Positions 8,649 through 17,814 are shown, numbered from the stretch's first letter. The stretch: DNA of 64,000 nucleotides from Polaribacter sp. (GCA_020740485.1 DYMN01000007.1:1-64000), one strand, 5' to 3'. Translations and numbers: made by a program. The notes: generated by a model not told the origin, from the letters alone.

Positions 8649-11600
8649 ATGAAAACAAAACTAATCTTACTTTCATTTTTACTCTCCTTACCTATTTTTT
8701 CGCAACACGAAGCAGATAATTGGATATTTGGTGTAAATGCCGGTATTAATTTTCAATCGGGGAATCCTACAAATATTTCATCTTCTCTTATCCCGATGAG
8801 TTCAATGGAGGGATGTGCCGCAATTTCCGATGTAAGTGGAAATTTATTATTTTATGTTGGAGCTCCCAATGAAAATGCCTCCAACCTTACCGTTTGGGTT
8901 CCCTATGATTCAGATAACAATGGAGTTCATGATATAATGCCGGGCGGAAATAATTTGATTGGAGATGTTTCAGCTACCCAAGCGGCTATTATTGTACCAA
9001 AACCGGACGATGATACTATATATTACATTTTCACAGTTGATAAATTCGATGGATACACTCCTAATAATAATAGAGGGTTAAATTATTATACCGTAGATAT
9101 GACCCTGAATTCAGGGAAAGGGGGCATTTCCGGTGGTGTAGTAAATTTATTGCAATATTCTGCAGAAAAAATTACTGCTGTTAAAAGTAACGATTGCAAA
9201 TCTATTTGGGTGATGTCATACTCAAGTAATGATGCGCAAGGGTCTAATGTGGCAAGTAATGCATTTCACGCTTTTAAAGTAACAAACACTGGGGTAGATC
9301 CTAATTCTATCATATCCAATTCCGGTTTATCAGGTATGGTTGATGGTAGAGGCTATATGAAAATTAGCCCTAATGGCAAGAAATTGGCAATGGCACAAAC
9401 GCCTAATCAAGAAGTGTTGCTGTTTGATTTTGATGATGCCACAGGAATAGTGACTAATGGAATTCGGCTAAATTTTCCGAAATATGATTATACTTATGGA
9501 CTTGAATTTTCAAAAGAAAGTAAAAGATTATATGTTACAACCTATGACAATCATGGAGATGACACAAATTTGCCCAATGATGGTTTTTTATACCAGTTTG
9601 ATTTAGAAGCAGCACAACCCGAAAACTCAGCTGTAGTCATTGATGCGGTATATGATAATTTGTACAGAACAGCTTTACAGTTGGCTCCTGATGGGAAAAT
9701 ATATAGAACCATGCCCCGATTTTGGGGTGTAACCGGAGGGTCTCAATTCCTATCTGTAATTAGCGACCCTGAAAATTTAGGAACTACTTGCAATTATTCA
9801 ACCAATGCGATAGATCTTGGTATAGGCAGGAGCCATCAAGGCTTGCCTCCTTTTATACAATCCCTTTTCACCGATAATTTAGATATTATTCATCAAGTAA
9901 ACCTCAATACCAATGAACTAAAACTTTGTATTGGCGACGCCTTTACCCTGTACTTAGATGACACCAATTATCCAGCAGGAACAACTTATTCTTGGACGTT
10001 GAATGGCAATCCTATCGCTGTAACCTCTAATTCCATCACGCTTGATTACACAGGTACTTATAACATAGGGCTTTTTGAGGTTACGGTCACTTTTCCGGAT
10101 TCTAATTGCCCGCAGAAAGGCTCAGCTAAAGTTAGTTTCTACACTCGCCCTACTGCAAATCCGGTAGATGATTGGATGGCTTGCGATACAGACAATGACG
10201 GTTTTTTCAACTTCGATTTAGCGTCCTTGAATCCAACCGTTTTAGGTGCTCAAAGTGCCACTGATTTCTCTGTTTCCTACCATCTTTCGCAAGATTACGC
10301 GAATGCAGACACCAACCCTATTGCCTTAAATTATACCAATCTAACGGCTAATCTTGCCCAAACCATCTATATAAGAGTAGAAAACAATGCTTGTTCTACT
10401 TGTTTTGATACGACTGATTTTACAATTGATGTATTTGATACCCCTACTGCTAATACAGTTCCCAATATAGAATCTTGCGACAATGCAATTGATGGAGACG
10501 ATACCAATGGACTCCTTTCTTTTGATTTAACCATCCAAGATGCAGGAATTTTAGGAACGCAATCTGCCTCTCAAAACTATATTACCTATCATTTATCTCA
10601 AGACGATGCCGACCAAGATATTAATCCTATAGGTTCTCCTTATCAAAACACAAAAAACCATCAAGATATTTTTGTTCGTGTTGAAAATGTTGATCATCCT
10701 GAATGTTTTGATACTACTTCATTTTCTTTAGAAGTGCTTCCTCTCCCCGTTATAACAGCTACTCCGGTAAGTTTAGAACAATGTGATGATGATTTAGACG
10801 GATATACACCTTTTAATTTATTTGAATCCGCTCAATTAATATCGACCGATTATCAACATGAAACCTTTACCTTTTATCTTTCCCAACAAGATGCATTAAA
10901 TCACATAAACCCAATTACAAATCCCACGAATTATACCAATCCAAACCAGCCTACTAGTAAAGTTTGGGTGGAAGTTTCCACTATTCACGGATGTACCCGT
11001 GTAAAAGAAGTATCATTGACAGTCGCCACCACTCAAATCCCTTCAAACTTTCTTATTCAATATGCAGACTGTGACAACCTTTTAATAGACAATAACGATA
11101 CCAATGGAGTAATTCCTTTTGATTTGTCGGATGCTAATGCTCAAATTGAAGCTCTTTTTCCCAATCCTCAAAACCTGAAGATTACGTATTATGAAAAAAT
11201 GGAAGATGCCTTAATGGAGCAAAATGCTATCTCAGATTTATCCAATTACCAAAATATAAATAATCCTTATCATCAATTTATTACCGTGAGAGTTGATAGT
11301 GAGGACTATAATGCTTGCTTGGGATTGGGCGAACACATAGAGTTAACGGTTTATCCTTTGCCTGTGATGCCCATTATTTTGGACACTCAAGAAACTTATT
11401 GCCTCTACGAGGGTAGCATTTCCCTAGAACCCGCCACCGCTGGAGCACCTTATACTTACGAGTGGACTTTGGGAGGAACAGTAGTAGGTAACAATGCTAT
11501 TTTGGAAGTCAATGCTGTAGGAACTTATACGCTTACGGTATCCACTGCTGAGGGTTGTAGTGTATCTCAAAACGTGGTAGTAGAAGAATCACAAGAGTCA

Positions 11601-12080
11601 TTGTTGACCGAAGAGGATTTGGTTTTTACCCAATTTGAAAATAATAACACTTTGACCATTCCCACAGGAACTGTATATGGTTTAGGAAATTACCTCTATT
11701 CTATTGACGGAAGTCCTTTTACATCGCAAGTGCAATACTCCAACCTCTCAGGTGGCACCCACACCTTGGACATCTCAGACCAAAATGGTTGCAAAACCCA
11801 CACAATTACTTTTTTTATATTGGATTACATGCATTTCTTCACACCCAATACCGATGGGCATAATGACACTTGGAACTTACTCGGGGGAACTACACAACCC
11901 GATGCTGAGATATACATCTACGATAGATTTGGAAAACTCTTAGCCAAAATAGACCCTATGGGAATCGGTTGGGATGGTACATACAACGGGCAGCCACTGC
12001 CCTCCACCGATTATTGGTTCTCGATCAAACTATCCGATGGTTCTATTAAAAAAGGACATTTTTCCTTAGTGAGAAGATAA
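8649..12080 (+). CDS. Large secreted T9SS type B (CHU_C) surface protein with repeated beta domains
   Basis: 1143 residues from ATG 8649; this start gives a clean signal peptide MKTKLILLSFLLSLPIFSQ, whereas a TTG at 8634 would only add five residues. Residues about 20-420 look like a beta-propeller/WD-like region (ADNWIFGVNAG; PDGKIYRTMPRFWG). About 430-500 resembles an Ig/PKD fold (YSWTLNGNPI). Then four related units of about 95-105 residues follow (approximately bases 10147-11370), each starting near ACDTDNDG/SCDN/QCDDD/DCDN and containing YHLSQ-like segments. The end (FTPNTDGHNDTWNL ... YDRFGKLL ... GWDGTYNG) is the gliding-motility-associated type B sorting domain. It is probably displayed on the cell surface as an adhesin. 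mnmE starts 3 bases after its stop. Confidence 0.87.
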   Translation: MKTKLILLSFLLSLPIFSQHEADNWIFGVNAGINFQSGNPTNISSSLIPMSSMEGCAAISDVSGNLLFYVGAPNENASNLTVWVPYDSDNNGVHDIMPGGNNLIGDVSATQAAIIVPKPDDDTIYYIFTVDKFDGYTPNNNRGLNYYTVDMTLNSGKGGISGGVVNLLQYSAEKITAVKSNDCKSIWVMSYSSNDAQGSNVASNAFHAFKVTNTGVDPNSIISNSGLSGMVDGRGYMKISPNGKKLAMAQTPNQEVLLFDFDDATGIVTNGIRLNFPKYDYTYGLEFSKESKRLYVTTYDNHGDDTNLPNDGFLYQFDLEAAQPENSAVVIDAVYDNLYRTALQLAPDGKIYRTMPRFWGVTGGSQFLSVISDPENLGTTCNYSTNAIDLGIGRSHQGLPPFIQSLFTDNLDIIHQVNLNTNELKLCIGDAFTLYLDDTNYPAGTTYSWTLNGNPIAVTSNSITLDYTGTYNIGLFEVTVTFPDSNCPQKGSAKVSFYTRPTANPVDDWMACDTDNDGFFNFDLASLNPTVLGAQSATDFSVSYHLSQDYANADTNPIALNYTNLTANLAQTIYIRVENNACSTCFDTTDFTIDVFDTPTANTVPNIESCDNAIDGDDTNGLLSFDLTIQDAGILGTQSASQNYITYHLSQDDADQDINPIGSPYQNTKNHQDIFVRVENVDHPECFDTTSFSLEVLPLPVITATPVSLEQCDDDLDGYTPFNLFESAQLISTDYQHETFTFYLSQQDALNHINPITNPTNYTNPNQPTSKVWVEVSTIHGCTRVKEVSLTVATTQIPSNFLIQYADCDNLLIDNNDTNGVIPFDLSDANAQIEALFPNPQNLKITYYEKMEDALMEQNAISDLSNYQNINNPYHQFITVRVDSEDYNACLGLGEHIELTVYPLPVMPIILDTQETYCLYEGSISLEPATAGAPYTYEWTLGGTVVGNNAILEVNAVGTYTLTVSTAEGCSVSQNVVVEESQESLLTEEDLVFTQFENNNTLTIPTGTVYGLGNYLYSIDGSPFTSQVQYSNLSGGTHTLDISDQNGCKTHTITFFILDYMHFFTPNTDGHNDTWNLLGGTTQPDAEIYIYDRFGKLLAKIDPMGIGWDGTYNGQPLPSTDYWFSIKLSDGSIKKGHFSLVRR

Positions 12081-12083
12081 AAA

Positions 12084-13466
12084 ATGAATTCAAATACTAA
12101 CGATACCATAGTAGCACTCGCAACACCTTATGGAATGGGTGCCATAGCCGTCATCAGATTGAGTGGCTATAATGTCTTTCCTATAATTGAAGCTATTTTT
12201 AAGCCAAAAAATAAAAAAAAGAAAATTTTTGAAATGAAAAGTCATACTTCTCATTTGGGCTATTTAAAAGATGAAGACAAAATCGTGGATGAGGTTTTGT
12301 TAAATTTATTTAAAGCTCCTCATTCTTATACCGGAGAAGACATTATAGAAATAAGTTGTCATGGTTCTACTTATATACAAAATGCAATTGTAGAGGTGCT
12401 GATTAAAAATGGGGCTAGGGCTGCCGAACCGGGAGAATTTACCCAAAGAGCCTTTATGAATGGTAAAATGGATTTGAGTCAAACGGAAGCAGTGGCAGAT
12501 TTAATTCATTCTCAAAGCGAAGCGGCTAAAAATATAGCTATTAATCAATTACGAGGGGGTATTTCATCTGATATCAAATTATTTAAAGAAGAATTGATTC
12601 AATTTGCCTCACTAATAGAATTAGAGTTAGATTTTTCGGAAGAAGATGTAGAATTTGCCGACAGAACCCGATTGATGGCTTTGATAAAAAAATCTATTCA
12701 CCACATCAATGACTTAATTCAATCTTTTAAATACGGAAATGCTATTAAAAATGGTATTAGTACAGCGATTATAGGAAAACCAAATGCGGGTAAATCAACG
12801 CTTTTAAATTCTCTGCTTAATGAAGAAAGGGCTATTGTTACTGAAATTCCAGGAACGACTAGAGATACCATTGAAGAGGTGTTGTACGTCAGAGGTATTC
12901 AGTTCAGATTTATAGATACGGCAGGGATAAGAGAAACGGAGGATGTCATTGAAAAAATAGGAGTAGAGAAGGCAATAGAAAAGATGCGTTCTTCTCAAGT
13001 TTTTGTCTACTTGTTTGACATCAATACGACTAAAATTGAAGAATTAAAAGCCGAAATATTAACTTTTCCACAAGACGTTCCCTTTTTATTAGTAGCTAAT
13101 AAAATAGATATTTGTCTTCCCTCTGTGATAGAACAATTTAAAGAAGTAATTCCCGATTTAATCTTTATTTCTACCAAAGACAAATTGAGTATTGAAATTG
13201 TCAAACTAAAATTAATTGAAAAATTGGAATTGGAACATATCGACACAAATGCTGTCATTATAACTAATACACGACATTTAGAAGCTTTTCAAAACACGCT
13301 TGATGCCCTTATGAACATAAAATCGGGAATAGAAAACAACATACCGGGGGATTTACTCTCTATTGACCTTCGCCAAGCACTTTACTATCTTGGAAGTGTG
13401 ACAGGTGAAATTACCAGTGATGATGTTTTGGGAAATATTTTTTCAAAATTTTGTATCGGAAAGTAA
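12084..13466 (+). CDS. mnmE: tRNA modification GTPase MnmE (TrmE)
   Basis: 460 residues, normal length. With MnmG it installs the carboxymethylaminomethyl group at wobble U34 of certain tRNAs. Seen: N-terminal tetrahydrofolate-binding domain beginning NDTIVALATPYGMGAIAVIRLSG (in parts), central P-loop GKPNAGKST (231-239), the TTRDT switch, DTAGIRE, NKID, and the C-terminal CIGK with the conserved Cys457. It follows the T9SS type B protein gene by 3 bases, an odd pairing of a core gene with a surface adhesin. No promoter was seen in between, so transcription from within or upstream of the long gene is likely. Confidence 0.97.
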   Translation: MNSNTNDTIVALATPYGMGAIAVIRLSGYNVFPIIEAIFKPKNKKKKIFEMKSHTSHLGYLKDEDKIVDEVLLNLFKAPHSYTGEDIIEISCHGSTYIQNAIVEVLIKNGARAAEPGEFTQRAFMNGKMDLSQTEAVADLIHSQSEAAKNIAINQLRGGISSDIKLFKEELIQFASLIELELDFSEEDVEFADRTRLMALIKKSIHHINDLIQSFKYGNAIKNGISTAIIGKPNAGKSTLLNSLLNEERAIVTEIPGTTRDTIEEVLYVRGIQFRFIDTAGIRETEDVIEKIGVEKAIEKMRSSQVFVYLFDINTTKIEELKAEILTFPQDVPFLLVANKIDICLPSVIEQFKEVIPDLIFISTKDKLSIEIVKLKLIEKLELEHIDTNAVIITNTRHLEAFQNTLDALMNIKSGIENNIPGDLLSIDLRQALYYLGSVTGEITSDDVLGNIFSKFCIGK

Positions 13467-13529
13467 AATCTCGTTTTTATAACCTCAAAATATAATTTTT
13501 TTTGTATCTTTACATTATCAAATTAGTTA

Positions 13530-13790
13530 ATGATGGCAAAAATAAGAACTCTAAAAAAAATTGTAAACTTTGAACTTTCTAATGTTATTGAAGAATGTTA
13601 TGTATGGCAATTAGTTAACCAAGATCAAGTGGTAAAATCGGAAGCTTTAATTGATGAAACTATTGCGCATTTCGATAAATTAATAGTCCGTATCAATCAA
13701 AAAGATGTGACCAATAAAAAGGCGCATTTTAACAAAATAAAGAATGATTTGTTTGAAACTGTTAAAGTATTGACTAGTAAAATTTCTTAA
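13530..13790 (+). CDS. Small conserved protein of unknown function (86 aa)
   Basis: 86 residues, charged and largely predicted helical (IDETIAHFDKLIVRINQKD), without signal peptide or membrane segment, so cytosolic. ATG 13530 is followed at once by a second ATG (13533), and either could be used. A TATCTTTA -7-like box lies about 20 bases upstream. I do not recognise a domain; from memory similar short proteins are common in Flavobacteriaceae. It stands alone between mnmE and another small gene. Confidence 0.7.
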   Translation: MMAKIRTLKKIVNFELSNVIEECYVWQLVNQDQVVKSEALIDETIAHFDKLIVRINQKDVTNKKAHFNKIKNDLFETVKVLTSKIS

Positions 13791-13864
13791 TTTTTTGTTA
13801 ATTAAGATAAGTTGTAAAATAATAGATAGGTTTTTTACGTTTCCCCAATTATAAATTCTTTTCT

Positions 13865-14059
13865 ATGGCTAGAGCAATGTTTGATTACACTAAAACGGTT
13901 TTGGAAAAGGTTAGTTTTAGTGTAGAATTGTTTACAAGAGAGTTGCAAAAAGCACTCAAGAGATTACTTCCTCACGAAATTGACGAGTTGAGATTATGGT
14001 TAGTCGGTTTCACAAAGAAGAAGCCCGAATTGGCAATTTGTATTACTATTTTAAGTTAA
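13865..14059 (+). CDS. Small conserved protein (64 aa), tail-to-tail with oxyR
   Basis: 64 residues starting MARAMFDYTKTVLEKVSF with a helical, amphipathic sequence (ELFTRELQKALKRLLP, HEIDELRLWLVGF). No signal peptide or known domain. From memory, near-identical small proteins occur in many Flavobacterium genomes, which supports it as a real gene. Its 3' end overlaps the 3' end of convergent oxyR by 14 bases, so the two transcripts could form an antisense overlap. Confidence 0.7.
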   Translation: MARAMFDYTKTVLEKVSFSVELFTRELQKALKRLLPHEIDELRLWLVGFTKKKPELAICITILS

Positions 14060-14996
14060 TTTTAGGTAGAGGACTGATAATTTTCACATCACTAAAATTA
14101 ATTGCTCCCTTAATAACAGAATCTATTGTAGATTTCAAAGCTTCTGTTAGCTGTATTTTAAGTTGAGATTTGTGATAAATTAGGCTCACTTCCCTCGCAG
14201 GAGCCGGATTTTCAAATTCTCTTAAAAAAGTCCTATCTCTTTCATTCATATCCAAAGTGTCTAAATAGGGGAGAAGCGTCATCCCCATATTTTCTTTGGT
14301 CAATTTTATCAATGTTCCAATACTACCACTTTCTAATTCAAAATTTTTAGTTTCTTTAAGTTGAACCGGTTTACAGAGGTTGATAATGTTGTTTTTAAAA
14401 CAATGACCTTCTTCCAAAAGTAATATGTTCGATAAATCCAAATCTTCTGCTTTTAATTTTTTCTTTTCGCTCAACGGATGTTCTTTAGGTAAAAAGGCTA
14501 CAAAAGGTTCATAATAAACTGCCTTTTCCTTAATAACAGGATTTTCTAATGGGGTGGCGGCTATACCGGCGTCAATATGTCCGTTAATCAATTGAGAAAC
14601 CATTTCATCCGTAGTTAATTCTTTTATAATCAAATTAACTTTTGGAAATTTTTTTATAAATATTTTGAGAAACATAGGCAATAATGTAGGCAAAATCGTA
14701 GGGATGATGGCTAACCTAAACTCACCTCCAATATAACCTTTTTGTTGGTCGACTATGTCAGTCATTCTGTTACTTTCACTTACAATCAGTTTGGCTTGTT
14801 CAACGATTTTTTTCCCGATTTCAGTGAGTTCTATCGGTTTTTTCTTTCGGTTGAAAATCTGAATATCCAATTCTTCTTCCAATTTTTGAATTTGCATACT
14901 CAAAGTAGGTTGTGTCACAAAACTATGCTTGGATGCTTCTGTGAAATTTTGATATTTTGCAACCGATAATACGTATTCTAATTGAGAGATGGTCAT
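14046..14996 (-). CDS. oxyR: Hydrogen-peroxide-sensing regulator OxyR (LysR family)
   Basis: 316 residues. The N-terminal winged helix-turn-helix (QLEYVLSVAKYQNFTEASK ... QPTLSMQIQKLEEEL) is followed by a LysR substrate-binding domain. The two redox cysteines fall exactly at C199 and C208 in EEGHCFKNNIINLC, the positions and spacing of E. coli OxyR. The protein should form a C199-C208 disulfide with peroxide and activate catalase or peroxiredoxin genes; none of these is next to it here. Two near-palindromic 18-bp sites lie upstream (15010-15075) and may be operators. Its 3' end overlaps the small gene on the other strand by 14 bases. Confidence 0.93.
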   Translation of the reverse strand: MTISQLEYVLSVAKYQNFTEASKHSFVTQPTLSMQIQKLEEELDIQIFNRKKKPIELTEIGKKIVEQAKLIVSESNRMTDIVDQQKGYIGGEFRLAIIPTILPTLLPMFLKIFIKKFPKVNLIIKELTTDEMVSQLINGHIDAGIAATPLENPVIKEKAVYYEPFVAFLPKEHPLSEKKKLKAEDLDLSNILLLEEGHCFKNNIINLCKPVQLKETKNFELESGSIGTLIKLTKENMGMTLLPYLDTLDMNERDRTFLREFENPAPAREVSLIYHKSQLKIQLTEALKSTIDSVIKGAINFSDVKIISPLPKINLK

Positions 14997-15009
14997 AACT
15001 GTTTAGGAT

Positions 15010-15027
15010 GACGCAATGCATTACGTC
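15010..15027. promoter_or_regulatory. Near-palindromic 18-bp site upstream of oxyR, copy 1
   Basis: GACGCAATGCATTACGTC is an inverted repeat around ATGCAT with a single mismatched pair. It starts 14 bases before the oxyR start codon. A second, very similar copy lies 48 bases away centre to centre. Confidence 0.5.
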
Positions 15028-15057
15028 GGTAAATGATTGATAATGTTATATTTATGT

Positions 15058-15075
15058 GACGCTATGCATTGCGTC
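15058..15075. promoter_or_regulatory. Near-palindromic 18-bp site upstream of oxyR, copy 2
   Basis: GACGCTATGCATTGCGTC shares 16 of 18 bases with copy 1 at 15010-15027 and is again an inverted repeat around ATGCAT with one mismatched pair. The pair occupies the gap between oxyR and the end of the acyltransferase gene. They could be a tandem operator, or the arms of a very short palindromic element. Confidence 0.5.
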
Positions 15076-15099
15076 TTTATTTGAATCTTAATTTTGATA

Positions 15100-15927
15100 T
15101 CAATACGAATTCCAAAAATTGCGTTGTTTGTTGAGTTCGTCTTCTTGTTGTTGATAGTCTTCTGTTTTGATTTCTTCTTCTTTAGATACCTTTAAAAAGG
15201 AAGGATGCTGTTCAATGGCATATTCTATTTTTTCAACAATGCTTTCAATGGATTCATTTTCATAATCAATTTCCAATGGACTTTTGATTACCATACTTTG
15301 TAAAATGCCTCGTTTTTTTATGAGTAATCCTTTTTTGTCAAAAGACCTTCTAAATCCGTCAATCACAATGGGAACAACGATGGGTTTATAGGTTTTAATA
15401 ATATGGGCTGTTCCACGTCTAATAGGTTTAAATGGAGTAGTAGTCCCTTGTGGAAAAGTGATCAGCCAACCGTCTTTTAATGCAATTCCTATGTTTTTAA
15501 TATCTGACATTTTTACTTGACGATTGATATCTTCGCCTTTACTTCTCCAAGTTCTCTCCACCGAAACCGAACCTGCGTAAGCAAATATCTTAGGCAATAA
15601 TCCGGATTTCATCGTTTCTGTGGCGGCAACAAAGTAGATATTCAGTTTAGGTTTCCATAGGTAACCTATATTTTGAATACTATCTACTCTCTCATTCAGT
15701 GCCGCATTAAAAACGTGAAACATAGATGCTACGTCAGCAAAATAGGTTTGATGATTCGAGATAAACAGCACATTTTTATCAGGCAAATCTCTCAGTATTT
15801 CCGATCCATCTATTTGTAGTTCGTTAAATCCTCGGTATCTTCTATGCGATATAAGTCCTAAAATTCTTATAACCCATAATTTTATAAACAAAATATGCCC
15901 AAAGGGGTTTCTTTTGATCAACTTCAT
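15100..15927 (-). CDS. PlsC-like lysophospholipid acyltransferase
   Basis: 275 residues from ATG 15927-15925. The open frame continues to 16035, but a -7 element TATATTTG (15963-15956) lies inside that extension, which argues for the shorter start at MKLIKRNPFGH. The family transfers acyl chains to lyso-lipids, typically 1-acylglycerol-3-phosphate, at the inner membrane. Seen: block I SNHQTYFAD, with five rather than the usual four residues between His and Asp, and block III FPQGTTTPFKPIRRGTA, where the usual FPEGTRS glutamate is Gln. A hydrophobic segment precedes block I. These deviations suggest a non-standard acyl acceptor. It is the third gene after obg and the Nudix gene on this strand. 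Confidence 0.75.
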   Translation of the reverse strand: MKLIKRNPFGHILFIKLWVIRILGLISHRRYRGFNELQIDGSEILRDLPDKNVLFISNHQTYFADVASMFHVFNAALNERVDSIQNIGYLWKPKLNIYFVAATETMKSGLLPKIFAYAGSVSVERTWRSKGEDINRQVKMSDIKNIGIALKDGWLITFPQGTTTPFKPIRRGTAHIIKTYKPIVVPIVIDGFRRSFDKKGLLIKKRGILQSMVIKSPLEIDYENESIESIVEKIEYAIEQHPSFLKVSKEEEIKTEDYQQQEDELNKQRNFWNSY

Positions 15928-15955
15928 TGTGATTAGGTTCTGTAAATTGGTTAAG

Positions 15956-15963
15956 CAAATATA
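15956..15963 (-). promoter_or_regulatory. -7 promoter element before the acyltransferase gene
   Basis: TATATTTG on the minus strand, 29 bases before ATG 15927. The expected -33 position reads TTA instead of TTG, one mismatch, at a 19-base spacer. It lies within the longer open frame and so helps decide the start. Confidence 0.5.
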
Positions 15964-16056
15964 AGAAGTTCTTATGTTTTGATAAAATTTATTTATAATA
16001 AATTTCAACCAGATAGATAGTAAATTGAAAATCAATTTATTTATCGGATGAATAAA

Positions 16057-16689
16057 TTAAAAAGTCGATAAAATTAAATCTTTTAGTTCACTTAATATCA
16101 TAGCAGTAGCACCCCAAACAAATTGTTCTTCTAGTACAAATCCGGGTGTTTCAAACTGTAAGCCTGTAGTCCCTATTCTATCTCTTATTTCAATGGTGGG
16201 AGCTAATAAATCAGATAGCGTAGGGGTTAAAACTGTTTCAACTTCATAATTAGGTTTAAATTCGGGAGTAAAATCAATTAAACATACAAATGGGTGTACT
16301 AAAAAATGGCTTGGCGGAATATACACTTCAGTCAAACTTTTAAAAATCTGATTTTCAATAATTTTAACATTTATTTCTTCAAAAGTTTCGCGTAGTGCTG
16401 TTGTTATTAAGTCTTGGTCTTTTTCTTCAAATTTTCCACCGGTAAAGCTGATTTGATTAGCGTGGAATCCATCGTAATCAGGTCTTTTGGTTAAAATAAA
16501 TCTTATGTTTTTATTATGGTCGGGATAAAGAATAATAAGAACAGCCGCTTTTTTTGGGTTTTGATCTTTAATTTTCTCTAAATCGTATTTTTCTCTATAG
16601 TTTGGGGCTAACTTAAATTGAGACGCAATTCCTCCAAGTGATTTTTCAATTAAAAACGGAATTCTATTTTTAATTTCTTGATAAGTCAA
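16057..16689 (-). CDS. Nudix hydrolase, CoA pyrophosphatase type (NudL-like)
   Basis: 210 residues. The sequence FILTKRPDYDGFHANQISF followed by TGGKFEEKDQDL and ALRETFEEINV combines the UPF0035 signature (L-T-R-x..H..QISFPGG) with the Nudix box, pointing to coenzyme A diphosphatases that cleave CoA to phosphopantetheine and 3',5'-ADP. The start codon appears to be TTG (16689-16687): an in-frame stop lies shortly upstream and there is no ATG nearby. It begins 16 bases after the obg stop and is probably cotranscribed with obg. Substrate is inferred from family resemblance. Confidence 0.8.
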   Translation of the reverse strand: MTYQEIKNRIPFLIEKSLGGIASQFKLAPNYREKYDLEKIKDQNPKKAAVLIILYPDHNKNIRFILTKRPDYDGFHANQISFTGGKFEEKDQDLITTALRETFEEINVKIIENQIFKSLTEVYIPPSHFLVHPFVCLIDFTPEFKPNYEVETVLTPTLSDLLAPTIEIRDRIGTTGLQFETPGFVLEEQFVWGATAMILSELKDLILSTF

Positions 16690-16705
16690 TTGACAACAAT
16701 TAGTT

Positions 16706-17695
16706 TTAGTTTAACAAATTCCACAATTTGTCTTTTAATAGATCTAATCCGGTTTGTGCAACGGACGAAATAAATACGACTTCAATAGCTGTAGGAACTT
16801 CTTTTTTCATTTGTTCTAACATAATATCGTCTAGCATATCAATTTTGGTTATAGCTAATAGGCGTTCCTTGTCCATTAATTCAGGATTGTACTTTTTAAG
16901 TTCGTTCAACAGAATTTTGTATTCTTTTTGAATATCATCAGCATCAGCCGGAATCATAAACAACAAAGCAGCATTGCGTTCAATATGCCTTAGAAAATAG
17001 TGTCCCAATCCTTTGCCTTCCGATGCGCCTTCAATAATTCCGGGAATATCAGCCATTACAAAACTGCGAAAATCTCTGTAAGGAACAATACCGAGATTAG
17101 GTTTTAAAGTAGTAAACGGATAATCAGCAATCTTAGGTTTTGCTTTGGTCAGCACGGAAAGCAAGGTTGATTTTCCGGCATTGGGAAATCCTACTAAACC
17201 CACATCAGCCAATATTTTGAGTTCCAATCTGAAATCACCTTCTTGTCCCGGTATTCCGGGCTGAGCAAAACGAGGGGTTTGATTGGTTGAGGATTTAAAG
17301 AATGCATTACCTTTTCCTCCTTTACCGCCTTCGAGCAGTATTTTTTCTTCTCCTTCTTCGGTTATTTCAAAAAGTAATTTTCCGGTTTCCAACTCGTAAG
17401 CCACAGTACCTAAAGGAACTTTAACATAAATATCATCGCCGTCTTTACCCGTCAATTCTTGACGTCCGCCATCTCCACCGCTTTCTGCTGTGAAATGTTG
17501 ACTAAATTTAAGATGATACAATGTCCATAATTGCTTATCTCCTTTTAGTATAATATGACCGCCTCGCCCTCCATTACCACCGTCTGGTCCGCCTTTAGCG
17601 ACGAATTTTTCTCTTCTTAAATGGGTTGAACCTTTTCCGCCCTTGCCTGATTTGGCATAAATTTTAATATAGTCTACGAAATTTCCTTCGGTCAT
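16706..17695 (-). CDS. obg: GTPase Obg (CgtA), ribosome-assembly factor
   Basis: 329 residues. The N-terminal glycine-rich Obg fold ([22 protein letters not shown] in parts, [12 protein letters not shown]) is followed by the G domain with P-loop GFPNAGKST, switch region [27 protein letters not shown] and TKID. It lacks the C-terminal OCT extension seen in some Firmicutes and proteobacterial proteins, as is usual for compact Obg. It acts in 50S subunit maturation and stringent-response signalling. Four AGTTAAA-type heptamers stand directly before its start codon (17701-17728). Confidence 0.96.
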   Translation of the reverse strand: MTEGNFVDYIKIYAKSGKGGKGSTHLRREKFVAKGGPDGGNGGRGGHIILKGDKQLWTLYHLKFSQHFTAESGGDGGRQELTGKDGDDIYVKVPLGTVAYELETGKLLFEITEEGEEKILLEGGKGGKGNAFFKSSTNQTPRFAQPGIPGQEGDFRLELKILADVGLVGFPNAGKSTLLSVLTKAKPKIADYPFTTLKPNLGIVPYRDFRSFVMADIPGIIEGASEGKGLGHYFLRHIERNAALLFMIPADADDIQKEYKILLNELKKYNPELMDKERLLAITKIDMLDDIMLEQMKKEVPTAIEVVFISSVAQTGLDLLKDKLWNLLN

Positions 17696-17700
17696 TTTTA

Positions 17701-17728
17701 AGTTAAAAGTTAGAAGTTAAAAGTAAAA
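17701..17728. repeat. Heptamer tandem repeat (4 units) abutting the obg start
   Basis: AGTTAAA, AGTTAGA, AGTTAAA, AGTAAAA in perfect register on the plus strand. The array ends 5 bases before the obg start codon, which is on the minus strand. In obg orientation the mRNA leader would read TTTTACT-TTTAACT-TCTAACT-TTTAACT. Confidence 0.8.
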
Positions 17729-17766
17729 ATTGAATCATTTTACTATTACACTTGGATTAAATCCAT

Positions 17767-17814
17767 AAAAAAAATGGAATACATTATCACGAGACAAATG
17801 TACTCCATTTTTTT
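17767..17814. terminator. Intrinsic terminator after the HPRT-Adk gene
   Basis: A-run plus ATGGAATACATT (left) pairs with AATGTACTCCAT plus T-run (right), with one internal mismatch and an 11-base loop. On the minus strand it lies 16 bases after the adk stop and ends in a T-run. The symmetrical A/T flanks would also work in the other direction. Confidence 0.75.

Noticed and set aside
15928-16035. N-terminal extension of the acyltransferase reading frame
   Set aside because: A TATATTTG promoter element lies inside the extension, and the added residues look like untranslated AT-rich DNA.
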